Of a DNA stretch of 64,000 nt, positions 12,701 to 26,660 are shown in pieces (the stretch's first letter is position 1; every line of letters begins with the position of its first letter). The stretch is from Tanytarsus gracilentus (taxonomy: Eukaryota; Arthropoda; Insecta; Diptera; Chironomidae), in NCBI GenBank assembly GCA_038502055.1, contig JAXRKN010000039.1, forward strand, positions 4,030,001 through 4,094,000, written 5' to 3'. The position numbers and the translations under genes were made by a program. The notes under the pieces were generated by a model. That model saw only the letters and a program-made list of their open reading frames with translations. It had not been told where the DNA came from and made no database searches.

Positions 12701-15700
12701 GGACTTTTACATAGAGAGTTATTGAGGTTGAATATCTCGTTCAAATTCAATATAAGCATTTTTGAAGTGACATGCAGAAAATTCCACATTTTTTCCACTC
12801 AATGAAAAAGTTCTGTAGTTTTTAAACTGAAGTTTTTAAATCTAAATATTTGGCAATAAAGTTTAAAATGCATTTATACGTTAAAATTTTAATTATTTTT
12901 TACCCACATGAAATTTTATTTATTATTTTTTATAAGTTCATACTATAAAGTTGAAGGTGCTAAATCTCGGTAAACACAAACAAAAGCAACAAAACTTTAC
13001 AGCGTATAAATTTTATGATTTACTCTCGTCATTCTCGAAATTCCATATTGCAGTGTTTAAATATGTTCAAGGAAATTCAAGTAAATTAAATTTGCTACAC
13101 ACGATGCGATGTAATAATTCAGTGAGAATTGAGTAATTAAATTACTCTCGAATGAATTTATATTGAGCGTGTATGCATGTGTGGGTGGATATGGTAAAAG
13201 TTTTTTATATGGAAAACTTTTTCTTTCACTCACTCGTAATATTAAGTGAGGCATGTGCATGTTGCCCAATGGAAGCAATTTTAAAACTTTTTCTGAAAAA
13301 TCTCAAGCGTAGAATAATAAAAAAAAGTCCATGGCAACCTCTCCCCGAAATTATGAAATTAATTTGAGAGGTGCCGCAATATATTTCTCATTTTATTCCA
13401 CCACGAACGTTCTCGTTTGTGATGTGAAATATGAGCTATGAAAGGGACACAAGAAAGAGAAGAAGAAAATTCATCACGTTCTAAGAAGAAAATTAAGGAC
13501 TTGCTTATCGGCTTGCCCACAACAAAGCAGCGCTTTTGTATGCGACGTGAAGAAAGAGAGAGTGAAAAGATGAAGAGAATGGCGTGTTCATGAATTGCGT
13601 CATGGAATTTTATAAAAAGTTTTATTCTCGTAGATTTTTGTTGTTTATTTTTTATAATGAGATACAAAAACTTTAAAGTCACTTTAATTAATTTAATTTC
13701 CGGAAATTTCGAAGCATGGATATTTTGCCAATAAATTGAGCTCATTAGTGATTTTTTATTTTTGTTAAAAATATTAAACTAAGCGTGAAAACAAATTTTA
13801 CATCATCATCATAAAAACCTCGGTGAGAATTTTAAAATTATTTTTCTCATGAAGCACAAACGGTTGTTTATTTAGGATATTTTCTTGTCTTTTTTCGCTC
13901 GTATATCAAATTTAATTTTTTCTAATACTAAAGACACATTAATTTAATATTTCGCGTTCATACCATTTTTGACCCGCTGTAATTTTAAATTGCATACCCT
14001 GGAAAATGTGACTTGAATTAAATAATTTAGAGATGAAGATAAAATGAGGTTTCATGAACCAAAAAAAAGAGAGAAATTTTTATTATATTAAAAAATAATT
14101 AAACAATGAGAATCGGGGTGTTGCGAGGAAGTGAGAACACTTGCAGCCACAGAGCATTTTAGCATAACCTCTTGATGACATTTTCTATGTCCACTTCCTG
14201 TGTTGAAATCATTCTGTGCAACATAATATTGCGGACGAGCAAATTCCTTTCTCTTTTTGGTGGCAAACACTGGTTGACACAATGCTTGTTGATGTTCATT
14301 CTCTTGTACTTGCTTGCTACTGGTTGGTTGGTCAGCAACATGCATAAGGCGGATTTAATTTGCTCAACTTTCTCTCTTCCTCCATTTCCGTCACAAATTG
14401 CGTTATGGTTTATGAATAAATTTCGTTTCTCGAGGAAATGCTGACAGAAAAAAAATTATTATTATCATCATTATGGTAAAGAGCTCATTTTTTACCACTG
14501 TCATTTTCTATTTTTACAACTTTATATGAATCGCGCACTGCATGTAGAAATAAATTTAAAAACGGATGAGAAAAACCCAAAATTCAGTTTTTTGTAATTT
14601 TATAAATTTTCCTCGATGCATTCACGAAACATGAAAGATAGAAAAATCAAATTTTGAGGCATAAAAATTTTCATTTTTTCAAACACATAAAACATTTTTC
14701 ATGGATTTTGAATTTAAAAAAGTTTTTTGACAATTTAACGAACTAAATTTAAAAATTTGAATAATTTAATAATTTTTTACAACGTTTGTCTGATTCAATT
14801 CTAACTTTGTCACTTTTATCCACTCTTTGCACACGAAACCAATAACGATGGTGCTATCATGCAGCAATTTCATTTTGAATTCACTTCGCTAAAAGCTTCC
14901 TTAATATCAAGTAAAAAAGCTTTTTCATAAAACCGCAAAATCCTTTCCGATTTCACTCTTTCTCGCTTGCTCTTTGTGGCAATGCTAAAAAGCGGATTCA
15001 ACGTGCATAAATGTACACATGCTTGATGAGATTTGAACTCAAAGAGGAAAAACTTCTTCTTAGAATATTTAACGAAGCTGCATGCGATGTAGAGAAAAAA
15101 TCTCATCACATTTTTTTCTAACTGATTCAATTCTTATTCTTTAACAAAAGAATTCAATCAATTCTATGCAACAATGATGATAATGATAATTCAGAAGGTT
15201 TCTCCAACTAGAAGCAATATAATAAAATTGTGTGGTATCTTACATTCATTCACTTTGTATGCTGTCATTCAAACAGCAGAATAAATCTACACCGCTGTGC
15301 AGAAAATATAAAAAAGTTATCATTTATTTGATGGACATGAAATGAGTTGATAAGAATAGTTTTTAGCAATACTCAATTATTTAGCAACAGTTCAAAGTGA
15401 TTTAGGAATCCATAAATTAAAGGTAACCGAAGCATAAAACGTGGGATGCAACAGTTGAGCAACAGTTGAATTTGGCCATGAGAGTAGCTCTCGGGTTTAA
15501 TAATTTTCTCCAAAGTTTTCAATTGAATTATCGATGGATTTAAAAGAGAGTTTGCCAGAGAAATTGTACAGCGCTGAAAGTTTTTTTGAATTACAAAATT
15601 TTCGTAAATAATTTAAAAAGTTTGCAGATCTGAATTTTAAATCTTTTGGATGATTTTTAAGAAAATTTTATGTGTTAATTTTATTTATTGATGTGCTCGA

Positions 15701-18700
15701 AAGTTCCAAGAAAAAAAAGTTAAAAATCCTTAGAAATATTTTTTGTAAAATAATTAAGAGAATTTTCTTTGCTCTTCTTCGTCATTAAAAAAATTAAGAG
15801 AAAATTTTAATAAGTTTTTGCCTTTTTTGTTAATAAAAAAAAATATTTCAATTTCCTCCAAAAATAAATAAACTATATCAGTGTCCAAAATAGTTTATTA
15901 ATCTTAACGCAAATCATCATCACAAAAGTTTTTCACCAAACATATCAACAACTCGTCCCTTCAACCTCCCCCAAATCCTAAATAGAATTTACTCTATCTA
16001 TATCAAAATGACACATTTCTTATTGCCAAAAAGAAAACGAATGAAAACGGCTTGGAATACAAATGTTCTCTATCTCTCCCTCATGGGTCGATAATATCAG
16101 CTTACACCGTCGTACCCGAAGAGAAATAAAATAGCAATGATATGTGATATAAATGTGTCATGAAATAGAAATCGGTTGTCGTGGTTTGAGTCAAAGTCAA
16201 AATCAAGATGAAGGCAGAAAGTGAGGAGGAAATTTATAAGCTTCATTATAGCGTGATTTTCACTTAACGTTATTTATGATTGTTTATGAACACTGAAATG
16301 TTGATGAAGTGATTGTGGAAGATATTTCAATTTGAGAATGTGTGGTGGCGCACATAAAAACGTGCTATAAATGAACTCAGCGGTAGGCTAAATATATTTA
16401 TATCGTGAATAAAAAGAGCTGCAAGATATCAGTGACGAAGATAGGAATATATTTGTAATAAATCGATATCACTCTATCCTTGAACCTGTTTACTGTATTT
16501 TATTTTAGTTTTTGATTCTTTGGAGTGTTTTAAAATTTTCACAATAAATTAAATTTTTAAAAATTCTTAAAATTTTATTACCCGCAAACTTCATCTTAAT
16601 TCACCTTATTTTAACTTCTCATTTTCATTTTCACAACTTTTTTTAGGTGGATTCATTTTTTACTGAAATTTATGGCTCGACTGTTTTTTTAGATACAACT
16701 TCCAACGTCAGTGAACGGGGTAAAAGAAAAACCATTTTCATCTCGGAATTCACTTTTTGCTGGCGCTGCTTGTTGATGACTTTTTTTATTCAACAACGAT
16801 GTTCATCCTGTTTACCATTTTTTTCTCACTGGTTTCCGCTTGACTCTTTTCTTTTCTATGATGTGAATGTTTGAGTGGGTTTCGGATAATAACAAAAAAA
16901 AGAAAGTCAGATGTTTCGAAATAGAAAACAGTCTTTGTTCATGGAGTGACGTGTGCTCTTGAGTTGTGAAAGCTTTTAACGTTCCACATAAAAAATGCAA
17001 TCTCTGCTTCAAATCAGCAAGAAATTAATCTTTAAACGATAATCCTTCGCTCTAATAGTCCTTTTTCGAGACTCAATCTTTAGGAGATTATAAGCAATAT
17101 CATTCATCATTTTTTTTCAACCACAAAACTCTCTCTAAACTGACCTCAATCAAATCCTTCAATGAAAGAGTGAGATAAAAATTTATGCTACCGGCAGCAG
17201 CTCGGTCGAGAGCGATGAAAAAGATTTTCAATCATTTTCTTTTATATTTTTTATTAAGCTTTTTTTATGATAGCCCCAAAAAATCTCTTTTTGTGGAGAA
17301 ACCATTCGATATTGAGAAATATTTATTGTACAGAAAAATTTGTGATTAAGCTAAAAAAATAAATCTAAGTGATTCAATTTTAAAATTTAAAGACATTCAC
17401 GTCAAGATTTATTTCGACTCACATATGAAATTCCTTAAATTTTTCCCATCCGTTATTTCGCTCATGCTTTCAGCCCTCTTAAATAATTGACTTCGAACAA
17501 AAAAGCAGAAAAACACAAAAGAGAGGAATTTCAATTTAAAGCCATAAAAGTACATCTTCTACCTCAATAATTCAATAGAGGAAAAGGAGAAAACTTTTTG
17601 CGCATTTACATCGTTTACTATCGATGAATGAAACTATCTCTGAAATTACAATTGCAATGGAACTTTTTCTTTCAGCGTTAAATCACATAGAAAAAAATCG
17701 AATGAAAAGAGCAAAAAGCAATAGGAAAAAAGTATGCATAAAAAATTAGTTTGCAGAGTGATTTATCTTTGCAAAAAAGGAAATTTTATGCCTAGAATAA
17801 CGTTTTCCGATATCGGTAATTATCAACATTTTCTATTATAAACTTTTCTGTTTTCACGCAAAAATGATTGCACTTTTCCGGCTTAAAGAATGAAGTAAAG
17901 TATTGTATAACAATTTTTTTAATACATCACAACTCTTAAAGATTATTCAAACAGTTCAACAAACACAACTGGAAGTTCAAAATGAGTGATTTTAAAATTA
18001 AATTTCCAGAGTTACAGATTTTTAAAATAAAATCACCCACAACGTGTTTCCATCCCTTGGAAAGTTTTAATGAGGTTTTTTTCGATGCAAGTATCAAAAG
18101 GTTCATTCAAATCTTGAGCACAAATGTTGTACAAACTCTGGATCTCATTAGAGATTTCTCACTTCATTCAATTTTGATTTAATTAAAGAAATTATAATTA
18201 TGCATTTTTTATTTCACTGCATTACGAAGACTTTTTTCAAGTCATTATTTTGTAACTTAATTAATCAGAAGCTCACAAAAGCGATTCTCAACTCAGCATG
18301 AATACGGCTCTCCCGTTGAGTTGGTTGAATAGACGCTAAGTTGAATCGCGTGTACATTTGTTGAAGTTAAAATACATACTCGGAGGGTGTTGAGCTCAGA
18401 CTTGATTAATATGGAGAATTGTCGTGACATATTGTCTCGTCATTTGTCTTCAGCTTGAAAATTGTTTCCACAAGGAAAACGAACTTTATGTAGGACGTTG
18501 TGAATGAATGAGTAATGGAAATTTACTTTTCGAATATTTTCTCAGAAAATTAAATGACATTCGCTTCAAATCCGGGTCATTGTTTAAAGTGATTTTGAAT
18601 TTAAATCAAGTTTTAAATTAAATTAAATTCTAAAGAAATTTTTCAAAAATTATTCATAACCCATCAAAAAATCTCACCAAAAATTTACCATAAATTTGAC

Positions 18701-21700
18701 TACGAAATCCCTATAAAACTCTTCAAAGTAATCAAAAAGCATTAAAAAGTCGATGGAAATATTTATAAAGCCGTAAATTGGCAGAAGCCGTGGAAAAATT
18801 ATTAAATGCCAAATGCGACGGTAAAAACGCGTAAGAAACGCACAAGAGCGTTGTTAAGGGATTTAAAAAGCTTCAGAAGTGTCAATAAAGTGAAAGAAGC
18901 TCAATATCAAGATGAAAGGTACTAAACGTCGAGAGGGTGTCATAAAAAAATCAGCAATGCATTGAAATGTAACATTTTCCGACATTTGACTTTAAGAAAA
19001 TCAGCGTGTTATGGTGATTTTCTAATTTCATCCTCAAAAATGTGTCAGAAACATTGAAAGCTCTTCAACTTTTGTTAACATTTGTTAAAATCCTATGACC
19101 GGAGGCGGAATAGTGTGTGTTGTGCCAAAATATAGCATGTAGTAAAATTTGTGCGTAGTTTCTATTTTTATCATTTCCGGAAAATGTAATTGGCAAATTT
19201 ACTAAACATGTTCATTTTTGTGAAGTTCCTAGAATTTTTAGAGATTAGCGACATTTAAATTTTCTTAAAAATTTGAGTTCAAAGAATTATCCATACCTTG
19301 CATTTACTACGTGTGTGTGTGCGTGAATGTAAACCCTAATTTGACATGCAACGACACTTTCTCCAACTTTAGCAGCGATAAATTGCTTTAAATTCACATA
19401 CATTCTCCGAACGTCCATGATGCTGCCATTTTCCTGTAATTCGTTCTGTCACGCTGACAACTTTTCCTCGATGCCGATTTTCGCCATGATTTATGATGTT
19501 CGCCAGCACATGTTTTGTGTCACCAATGCAATTGACATGTATGGAGACCGCAAAACACGCAATTTTATTTAATTATTCATTTAGCACTCACTCATTTGCC
19601 TCCATGCACATGCATATTAATGTTCTGCTGCCAATGTCCGAATCTCTTTTTTATTAATCTGCAATTCAAAAAAAATAACCGAAAACAGCAGAAACAGCAC
19701 TATCCTGATCCTGAGTGAAAAAGTATAAATCTATTATCATTAAATCAGACTCTCTGAAAGCTGCTTTATGTTTGTGCTACCCCCAAAAAATTTATATCCA
19801 ATGCGATTATTGTTGCTTACTGTGGCGAAACAACATGCCGAATTAAGCTTTAATCTCTTTGAGATCTTTCTCGTTCTTCTAATTACTTAATTAAATTATT
19901 TTTGTTGCCATGAAAAAAAGGGGATTGGAAAAGCTGTGAAAACAAAAGTGAGGGTTTGAATAGTTTTCTATTGAAATGTTGTTTAACTCAAAATATTGAA
20001 ATTAACTTTTTGATATCAATTTAAAGTGAAATTTAACTCTAACAAAAACTTATTCGAGTGAAGCTATTAAAGGACCCAAATTGTTTTAATATCCTTAATT
20101 GATTTTATTTCACATTCTGTTAATTTCAATCAACTTTCTAAAATGCTAAACTAATTTTCTAAATTTTCAAACGGCAAATTAAATATAAATTTTACAGGCA
20201 ATGTAATTATTTTACTTCAACGAACTTCGTGTTTTTCATGCACGTCAAACTCGAGATCTTTAAGGTTGTAATTTACTTCATGAAATTCCAATTTAACATC
20301 TCTCATTTTTTTAATTTTCTTTAACATTTTGATGAATTTAGAGCCTTTTCCCTGGATGGTATGCGGGGCTGTTTTTCCCAAATATAAATGCAGATTAATG
20401 GTTAGCAATAGCAAAAAGTTAATGAGCATTTGATGAAAAATTTACTTTTTCTCGCCTTCGTTTACTAAAAAGCACCCCGAGAAGAAAATAATTGAGTTAA
20501 TAACGAATTAATGAGGCTCTACACTCAATTTAGCATAGCCAGTGGACTAGTGAAGGAATTGCTAAGGGATTCATGCGGTTAGAGGGAAATTTTTCAAATA
20601 TTAAATGCTGTGAGGAGATGGAGCGACCGACTGAGGTCAAGGTTATTTGTGGCTGAGAAAGGAACAAAATTTTGAAGAAGGAACAAGAGGAAAGAAAATG
20701 AAAAACTTCAACGATGCATACTTAATGGCAATGTTTCATCCATTTACGTCGATTGTTCGCTGTCTGATTCTCCTTCTGTCGCACTCGAGTCGTGAAGTGG
20801 CATAAATATGTAATAAAAATTTCTTCATCGCGTTTCGGTTGACTTTTGATTGTCAATTTTGTAGCTCCGTTATATATTTTCATGGAAGTTTTTTGCCAAG
20901 ATTGTTGAACTCTATAGTGAATAATTTTTTTAATCAGAAAAATCTTTTTTTAACTCAAGACACTCTCAATAATTGACTTTTTGTCCTTCTTCAAAATTGT
21001 ATGACACTTTTTGGTTGTACGAAATTGCCTTGGAAATGAGATTGAAGATATTGATTTTTGCCTTTTCTTCTTGAACCAATTGTTTTCTTTGCCTTCTAAA
21101 AGCTCAATATCAAAAGTCCCATAGGATTTGAAAGAGATAAAAAGAAATTCTCTTTTATTTGTACACAAAAGTGCGAATACACATGAATGTTATGAAAACA
21201 ATTGACATCAAAAAAAGAGAAGAAACAAAAGAAAAATTCCCTTTACAGCGCAGCGATGTTAAATGTCGCATTTTGTCAATTGAAGAAGACGAAAAAAATA
21301 TGCGAGAAAGCGATTATGATAAGCAAATACAAGAAGAAAAATTTCATGAAAAGAGAGCAAAAATTTATTACAAGCTTTCGAGAGACAATTACATAAAAAC
21401 TATTATCATGTCAATTTCACTTCAGCATGCTGGCTCCATTGAGCTGCTCCTTAAAAATGTGAAGATGGAAGGGAACAAAATTATAAATTTATAAATTTCT
21501 AAACTAAAGTTTTCTTCCCTTTTTTCCGCTAAAATTTTCACAACCCCGTTTATCATTTTTCATGCAAAAATAAGAAAAGCTTCTGGAATAATAAGATTAA
21601 TGTGCTCATGGTGCCTCTCTCCCCCGCCAAATCTCTATTGCCCTCCATCATTTCTCTCGTTATGATTGCTAGAGAGCTTTGGCTGTACCATTTGCATTTT

Positions 21701-23819
21701 ATTCTACAAATTGTGTTGTCTTCTCAGGCGATAAAAAATTTATGTACATTTGTTACGCATTGCAGCAGTGCCTTTGAAATGGTAAAATCTTCTTATTGAC
21801 CTTCATCTCTCTATTTCACCTAGAAATGGGTGAGAACAAATTCAAAGTGACAGGTAAACAGCATTGTCAAGCGCATATGTGAGAGGATGTCACGAGGCGT
21901 GTGAATAACGATTGTGACACCATGAAAATTTTCCTTTTTTTTGCTCAAAAAATTCAAGGGTTGGAAACTTTTTTACTTGAATTTATTTAATGTTTATCTC
22001 ACATAGAACTTAAATTTTTTTCACCCATTGACTAAAAAAAATTGGATGCTAAAAGAAAAAGAAATTTATCACTAATTTCCCCCGAGGAGTGAGGTTTGAT
22101 TTATGAAGCAGAAATTCAACGTCCGTTTTGAAAATTCAATTACTTGAATTTACGACATAAAAAAATCTATTTCCATAATTTGTTCCTTAATTGAATTCGT
22201 TCCGACACAAAAATTTTTCGGATATCAAAGGCAATTAAGCGGAAAAATTATATCGCCAAAGTTCAACATCTGAAGGCAGTTATTATTGGAAGAAATTGCT
22301 TTTGTGGACAAGGACAGGGTCAAAGGGGTTGTTGAGCAATTTTCGGGCACGATTTTAGATAAATTATTCTTGAAAGTTAATTATTTCCGTAAAAAATTAA
22401 ATTTCTGGAGGGTTAAATGGCAAATTATAATTCAGTAAATCTTAAGCACTTTACAAAATTTAAATTAAGTTAATGATTTTTTTTCATTAGGGTTCATTAT
22501 GACACTTACAGAAAAAAGCCTTAGGAAAGGTTAGTTGTACAAAAAGAATTTACGGTTTTTTCATTCAAGTTTTAGTATTTTTTAAAAATGATTTATTTTA
22601 TTTTCAGAATTTTATTGACACCCAAAAGCACACTCATAATTTTGAGAAAGGTCAGCTAGTAATAATTTTTTATTGATGACTTCCGTGACCTAAATAACAA
22701 ATTTTCCCTCCGGCCATTCTGTCCCCACAAATCTTCTTTTATACACAAACTTTACTTTTATACAAAAGCAAACTTTCCGATCAATAAAGACTGTTACAAT
22801 GAGAATAATGGCATCCATTTAAATTCACACAACTTTCAACCCCCCTCGATAATGACGCGTATAAAATTTAATAATTTCTTGTAATAAATCGACGAGAAAA
22901 TTTTCTCATCTGCCGCTTACAAAAATTTTCCCCTGGTGTTATGAAAAAAGTTAAGTTTCGCCGCCGCTCGTGTACCAAATGCCTGTAATGATGTTTTCAT
23001 CGATTGACTTGCCGCATGCTTTTTCTCCATCTCAAAATTATCGAGAGAGAGAGCCAACAATCAACATTAAATTACTCGAGCAGATTGTTTCGGTTCTCTC
23101 GAAGAAAATTTAAAGTTTTATTTGAGTGAGATTGAAAGTGAACTGTATTCAATTTACCTTTACATTCTCGCAATTGTTTAACTTTGCTAGAATAGCCAGC
23201 ATGTGCTGAGCGCCCCTTCTATAAAATTACATTTCCTTCTCTTTTTAATCCATTTACTCTTTCATGTTCTCGCATCAAAGAGGAGTATTTTAGTCAACAT
23301 CCTTTGGAATGCCATTGACATCATCAAAACCCAACCTGTCTAGAGGATTAGCAAGAAAATAGCGTTGAGAGCGGAGCAATTGAAGAGATCAAATATTTAT
23401 ACTGAAAATGAATGTCTTCTAATTCTCACCCAAGCTTTGAGGAAGGGATTTTAATTGAATTTGTTGTGAGCACCATTGAGGATGATTGAAAAAATAGAAA
23501 AAGCTTAAACCTCATCCTCTTATTTAGATTCATCTATGGAGTCATGATGGCAATTAGAGAAATTGAACGTTCAATGTCTGGGAATATTTAAAATGTCAGA
23601 CTGAAGATTTTAAGGATATTTCTTTAAATTTAAGGAGCAATAAGCTGATTAAATTTTCTAATCCGATGAGTGCTGTGTTTAAAAAGGTCAGAAAGGTCAA
23701 ATATTTTTTAAGAAAAAGCTTCAAATTTTATTTTTTTACTTCTTCAAAATTCATAATTTTTTAAACATGCACAGCACGACTACAAAATGTGTTCTGTACA
23801 TGAGTGCAGGAAGGACAAA
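6725..23819. other. 17-kb gene desert
   Basis: Long AT-rich intergenic sequence with poly-A and poly-T runs and simple repeats, for example a GT run near 19310-19322. I find no protein-like exon, tRNA or recognised microRNA. The longest open frames are 60-128 codons and have the low-complexity Lys/Asn/Phe/Ile composition expected of random AT-rich DNA. The best of them, a 111-codon lysine-rich frame at 21159-21494 on the plus strand, has no domain or neighbour support. Distal regulatory elements could be here but cannot be recognised from one sequence. Confidence 0.55.
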
Positions 23820-24997
23820 ATCTAATTTGTAAAGCTTTTTTGGTGGCTTGGTTTTCTATCCGGATTTAGAGATAGAGTACGTGTGTGTATGTTCGATACG
23901 TCCGATGCTATGTCTATTTAGGAAGATCAACCGTATTATGATGAGCTCGGAAGAAAATTAAAAGAGTGGCAGATTATAAGCGTCTATAGACTCTCTCATG
24001 TTATTATGTGTACGATGATACCACGATGGTAATCACAATTATTATCGACTAACATTCGAGCTGTACGAGAGACATTTTAATATTTTGCAAAGTGCTATTT
24101 GGCTCGTACGATGCGGAGAGAGCTATTAAATATAACGATCTAAAAAATATAGCTGAGCAATTGAATGACCAGCTATCTTGGCAACGAGAGAGGGGCTTAG
24201 AACTATCAAATGACAAACAAATATATCACAAAACATGCACGCAGCAAATAGATATCGAACTATATTAATCTTTATTATTTTGCGAACGAAAAATATCCTA
24301 ATAAATATTTTTATGCTTTCAAATGGAGGACGTTATGGTAGTTTTGGTAAAGCAAGGATTAAAAATTTATTGACTAAGAGACGTGGAACATTGTTACTTA
24401 GCGAAAGTCTTTTTAATCACTTTTAAGAATCAATTAACTGCCAGGGTAGATAGAGTTACCTAAATTATGTTTCTTCTTAGAATATTCATTAATTTGGGTT
24501 AGCTGCTTACATTCTCAGACAAATTTTCATCTTCTTATTTCTTTTTATATTTCACCAGGTAAAATTTTTATGGCTTGCCATTTTTCTTATAAAAATTTCA
24601 AAATACTCAAAATTACTAAAACTTGCTAGAGCTCCGTTCTTTGTTTTTTAGCTATTGAAAAGGAAATCAATATTGATTGGTTTACAAGAATTGTAGGAAG
24701 GTCTGAATGGGTGGAGAATGTTGAAAATAGATGGACCTGTAGGGGATACGATTATGGGGCAAAATTATAGAGCATTAGAATAAATGGGAAGTAGATCATA
24801 AACAAATTAGGAGGCCGAGCAGCAGAATCCGAAAAAGGGCTGTTAAGAAAATATTTATTCATAGCATTAATGCTGACGTGGCTTTACGTTTTACGTCAGC
24901 CGTTTTAATCTCATCCTCCACACACCTCATAAAGCGATTAAGATCGCCATCATCGTTTTCACCAACTGCTTGTAAATTCCTAACACAACACAGTTGA
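23820..24997 (+). other. Segment with coding-like fragments, origin unknown
   Basis: This stretch differs from its surroundings in having more GC and several stop-bounded frames with mixed, protein-like composition. One at 24053-24268 gives 71 residues, including FGSYDAERAIKYNDLKNIAE and LNDQLSWQRERGLEL. Another at 24651-24770 gives 39 residues ending DYGAKL after a TTTTTTAG acceptor-like tract. A third at 24779-24997 gives 72 residues including RIRKRAVKKIF. They are in different frames and are separated by stops. None has a clear start, and I do not recognise any family. It may be a decayed transposon or gene, or chance. It ends about 160 bp before the long inverted-repeat element. Confidence 0.3.
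24872..24900. repeat. Short hairpin with perfect 8-bp stem
   Basis: GCTGACGT and ACGTCAGC face each other across a 13-base loop. Both arms contain the TGACGT/ACGTCA core bound by CREB/ATF-type bZIP factors, so it could be a paired regulatory site, but nothing else supports that. Confidence 0.4.
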
Positions 24998-25152
24998 AAA
25001 AATATGTTTTGAATAATGAAGGATTTTTTTCTTAACCAAGATGAATTTTCTCAAAAAAGACTTTAATAAAAATCAATTATTTTTTTACTAAATGTTTTAA
25101 GCAATAAAGCATCATCCCACTCCCAAGTGAATTGAGGAGCGTGAAACATCGA

Positions 25153-25160
25153 CAACAATA
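25153..25160. repeat. Left 8-bp target-site duplication of element A
   Basis: CAACAATA lies immediately before the left inverted-repeat end and is repeated exactly at 27807-27814. One more base (G) also matches if the boundary is shifted. Confidence 0.85.
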
Positions 25161-25700
25161 GTGTGAGGGAAGTACGGCGGAGAATTTCTCCATTTGGTCT
25201 GAATTTTGGATATTATTGTGACCTAATTGTGACTATTTGTGACGCACTCTCCATTTTTTTTGACACCCAATATTTTTTGAGTTTTGAGCATTTCAAAATT
25301 TTGAGCTTTCACCGCCGTACTTCACAAGAACTACGGGGAAGTTTTAAAAAACATACTTTTTCATGATTTTTTTATTCTTTGATTAATTTTGACTATTTTT
25401 GACATCCAAAAAGTTTTTGAATTCAAACGTTTGTCAAAAAAATATGATTTTTTAAAATGCGGAAAATAAAAAAGCTCTTTTCACCACATGAACTGATGAG
25501 AACTATGGCGGAGATTTTCTCAAAAATGATTTTAGATGAAAAGCAAAAATGCTTATGAATCATAACTTTTTTGACTATTTGTGACTCGAAGGAATTATTC
25601 AAATCCGAGGTTTGATTAAAAAGCTACTGTGATTTGAATGTCAAATTTATTTTGAGCTTTTTTTCATGCCTTCTAAAAAAATTATAAAAATTTGAAAATT
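25161..25700 (+). repeat. Left terminal inverted repeat of element A
   Basis: Matches the reverse complement of 27320-27806. Because the outermost part is so well conserved, it encodes the same short open frame as the right arm read on the other strand. That is a consequence of the inverted repeat, not evidence for a protein. Confidence 0.9.
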
Positions 25701-26404
25701 AACCGTTTATTAATTTTGAAATAATTTTATGGTGAAAACTTAAATTTCAAATTTAATTTAATTTAAAAATTAAACTTAGTAAAGTCTGAAGAAATTTTTA
25801 TCTTTAATTAATATTAGGATTATCAATCGGGAGTTGGATCAATTTAGCAAATTTTCATGAAAAACGTGATGATTTCTTCCATCTCTTGTTGATGAATATG
25901 AAAAGTTAAGAACTTAAAAAACACTTTCTTTCATCTTTTTTTAAGATTTTTTTAATTTTCTAAGCTTCCTTCATCTTAAAATTATTAAAATGTTTTAACC
26001 CTCGGTGTGATCAAAGATTCCTGTTTGTAATTTTTTTCCTCGGTTTGATCCTTTTATATTAATTAAATTAAATTATTTAATGAAACTTTTAAGGATTTTT
26101 TGGTGAGAAAATGAAAAAATCAATAGTAAAAAGTCACAAAACTTGCTTAAAAGGTATTTTGGATGTCTTAGTGGAAACAGCTGATTTTTAATAAATTATT
26201 TTAAAGTGTGTTTTAATTTAAATAACTAAAACATTGAAGGAAAAATATTTTTGATCATTTAATGTTTCTGAACAGGAAGTGAATGCTTAAATGCTGAATT
26301 TTTTTTTTTTTTGATATGATTTTGATACTTGATAAAACTTGTCATGTAGCAAGAAATATACTATATATTTACTTTTAACAGATATTTTAACCTAATTCAG
26401 TAAA

Positions 26405-26660
26405 AGTTGTAACACTTATATCCATCCCCATGCATGATGCCCGTCCGTATGTCTCCCTTTAAAACATTGGTACCTTGTACTTCTGGTTTTCACCAAATGA
26501 TACCAGTGGTTTTGATTTACCCATTTTATGAATTTTTGGGTCATGACTCATGACATAGGTCATGCCATGGCCAGCCTAGAATGTCATTTTTATGGAATTT
26601 TTCTTATATGGTTTCATGTACCTCGTTGAACTCGAGATTGGACAAGAATCGCTGTCATTG
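26405..26660 (-). repeat. Dispersed repeat, copy 2 (element D2), nested in element A
   Basis: Reverse-complement homolog of 478-757. The shared blocks come in the same order: the CTTATAT end, GGTTTTC.CCA.ATGATA, TTTTTGGGTCATGAC, then TTCTTATATGG.TTCATG and GTTGAACTCG. The CAGA tract is degraded and the flanking minisatellite of copy 1 is absent here. It lies in the loop between the arms of element A, so either it inserted after element A or it was captured by it. Confidence 0.85.

Noticed and set aside
21159..21494. 111-codon lysine- and glutamate-rich ORF on the plus strand
   Set aside because: No recognisable domain, biased composition expected in AT-rich DNA, and no promoter or splice support. 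Conservation would be needed to revive it.
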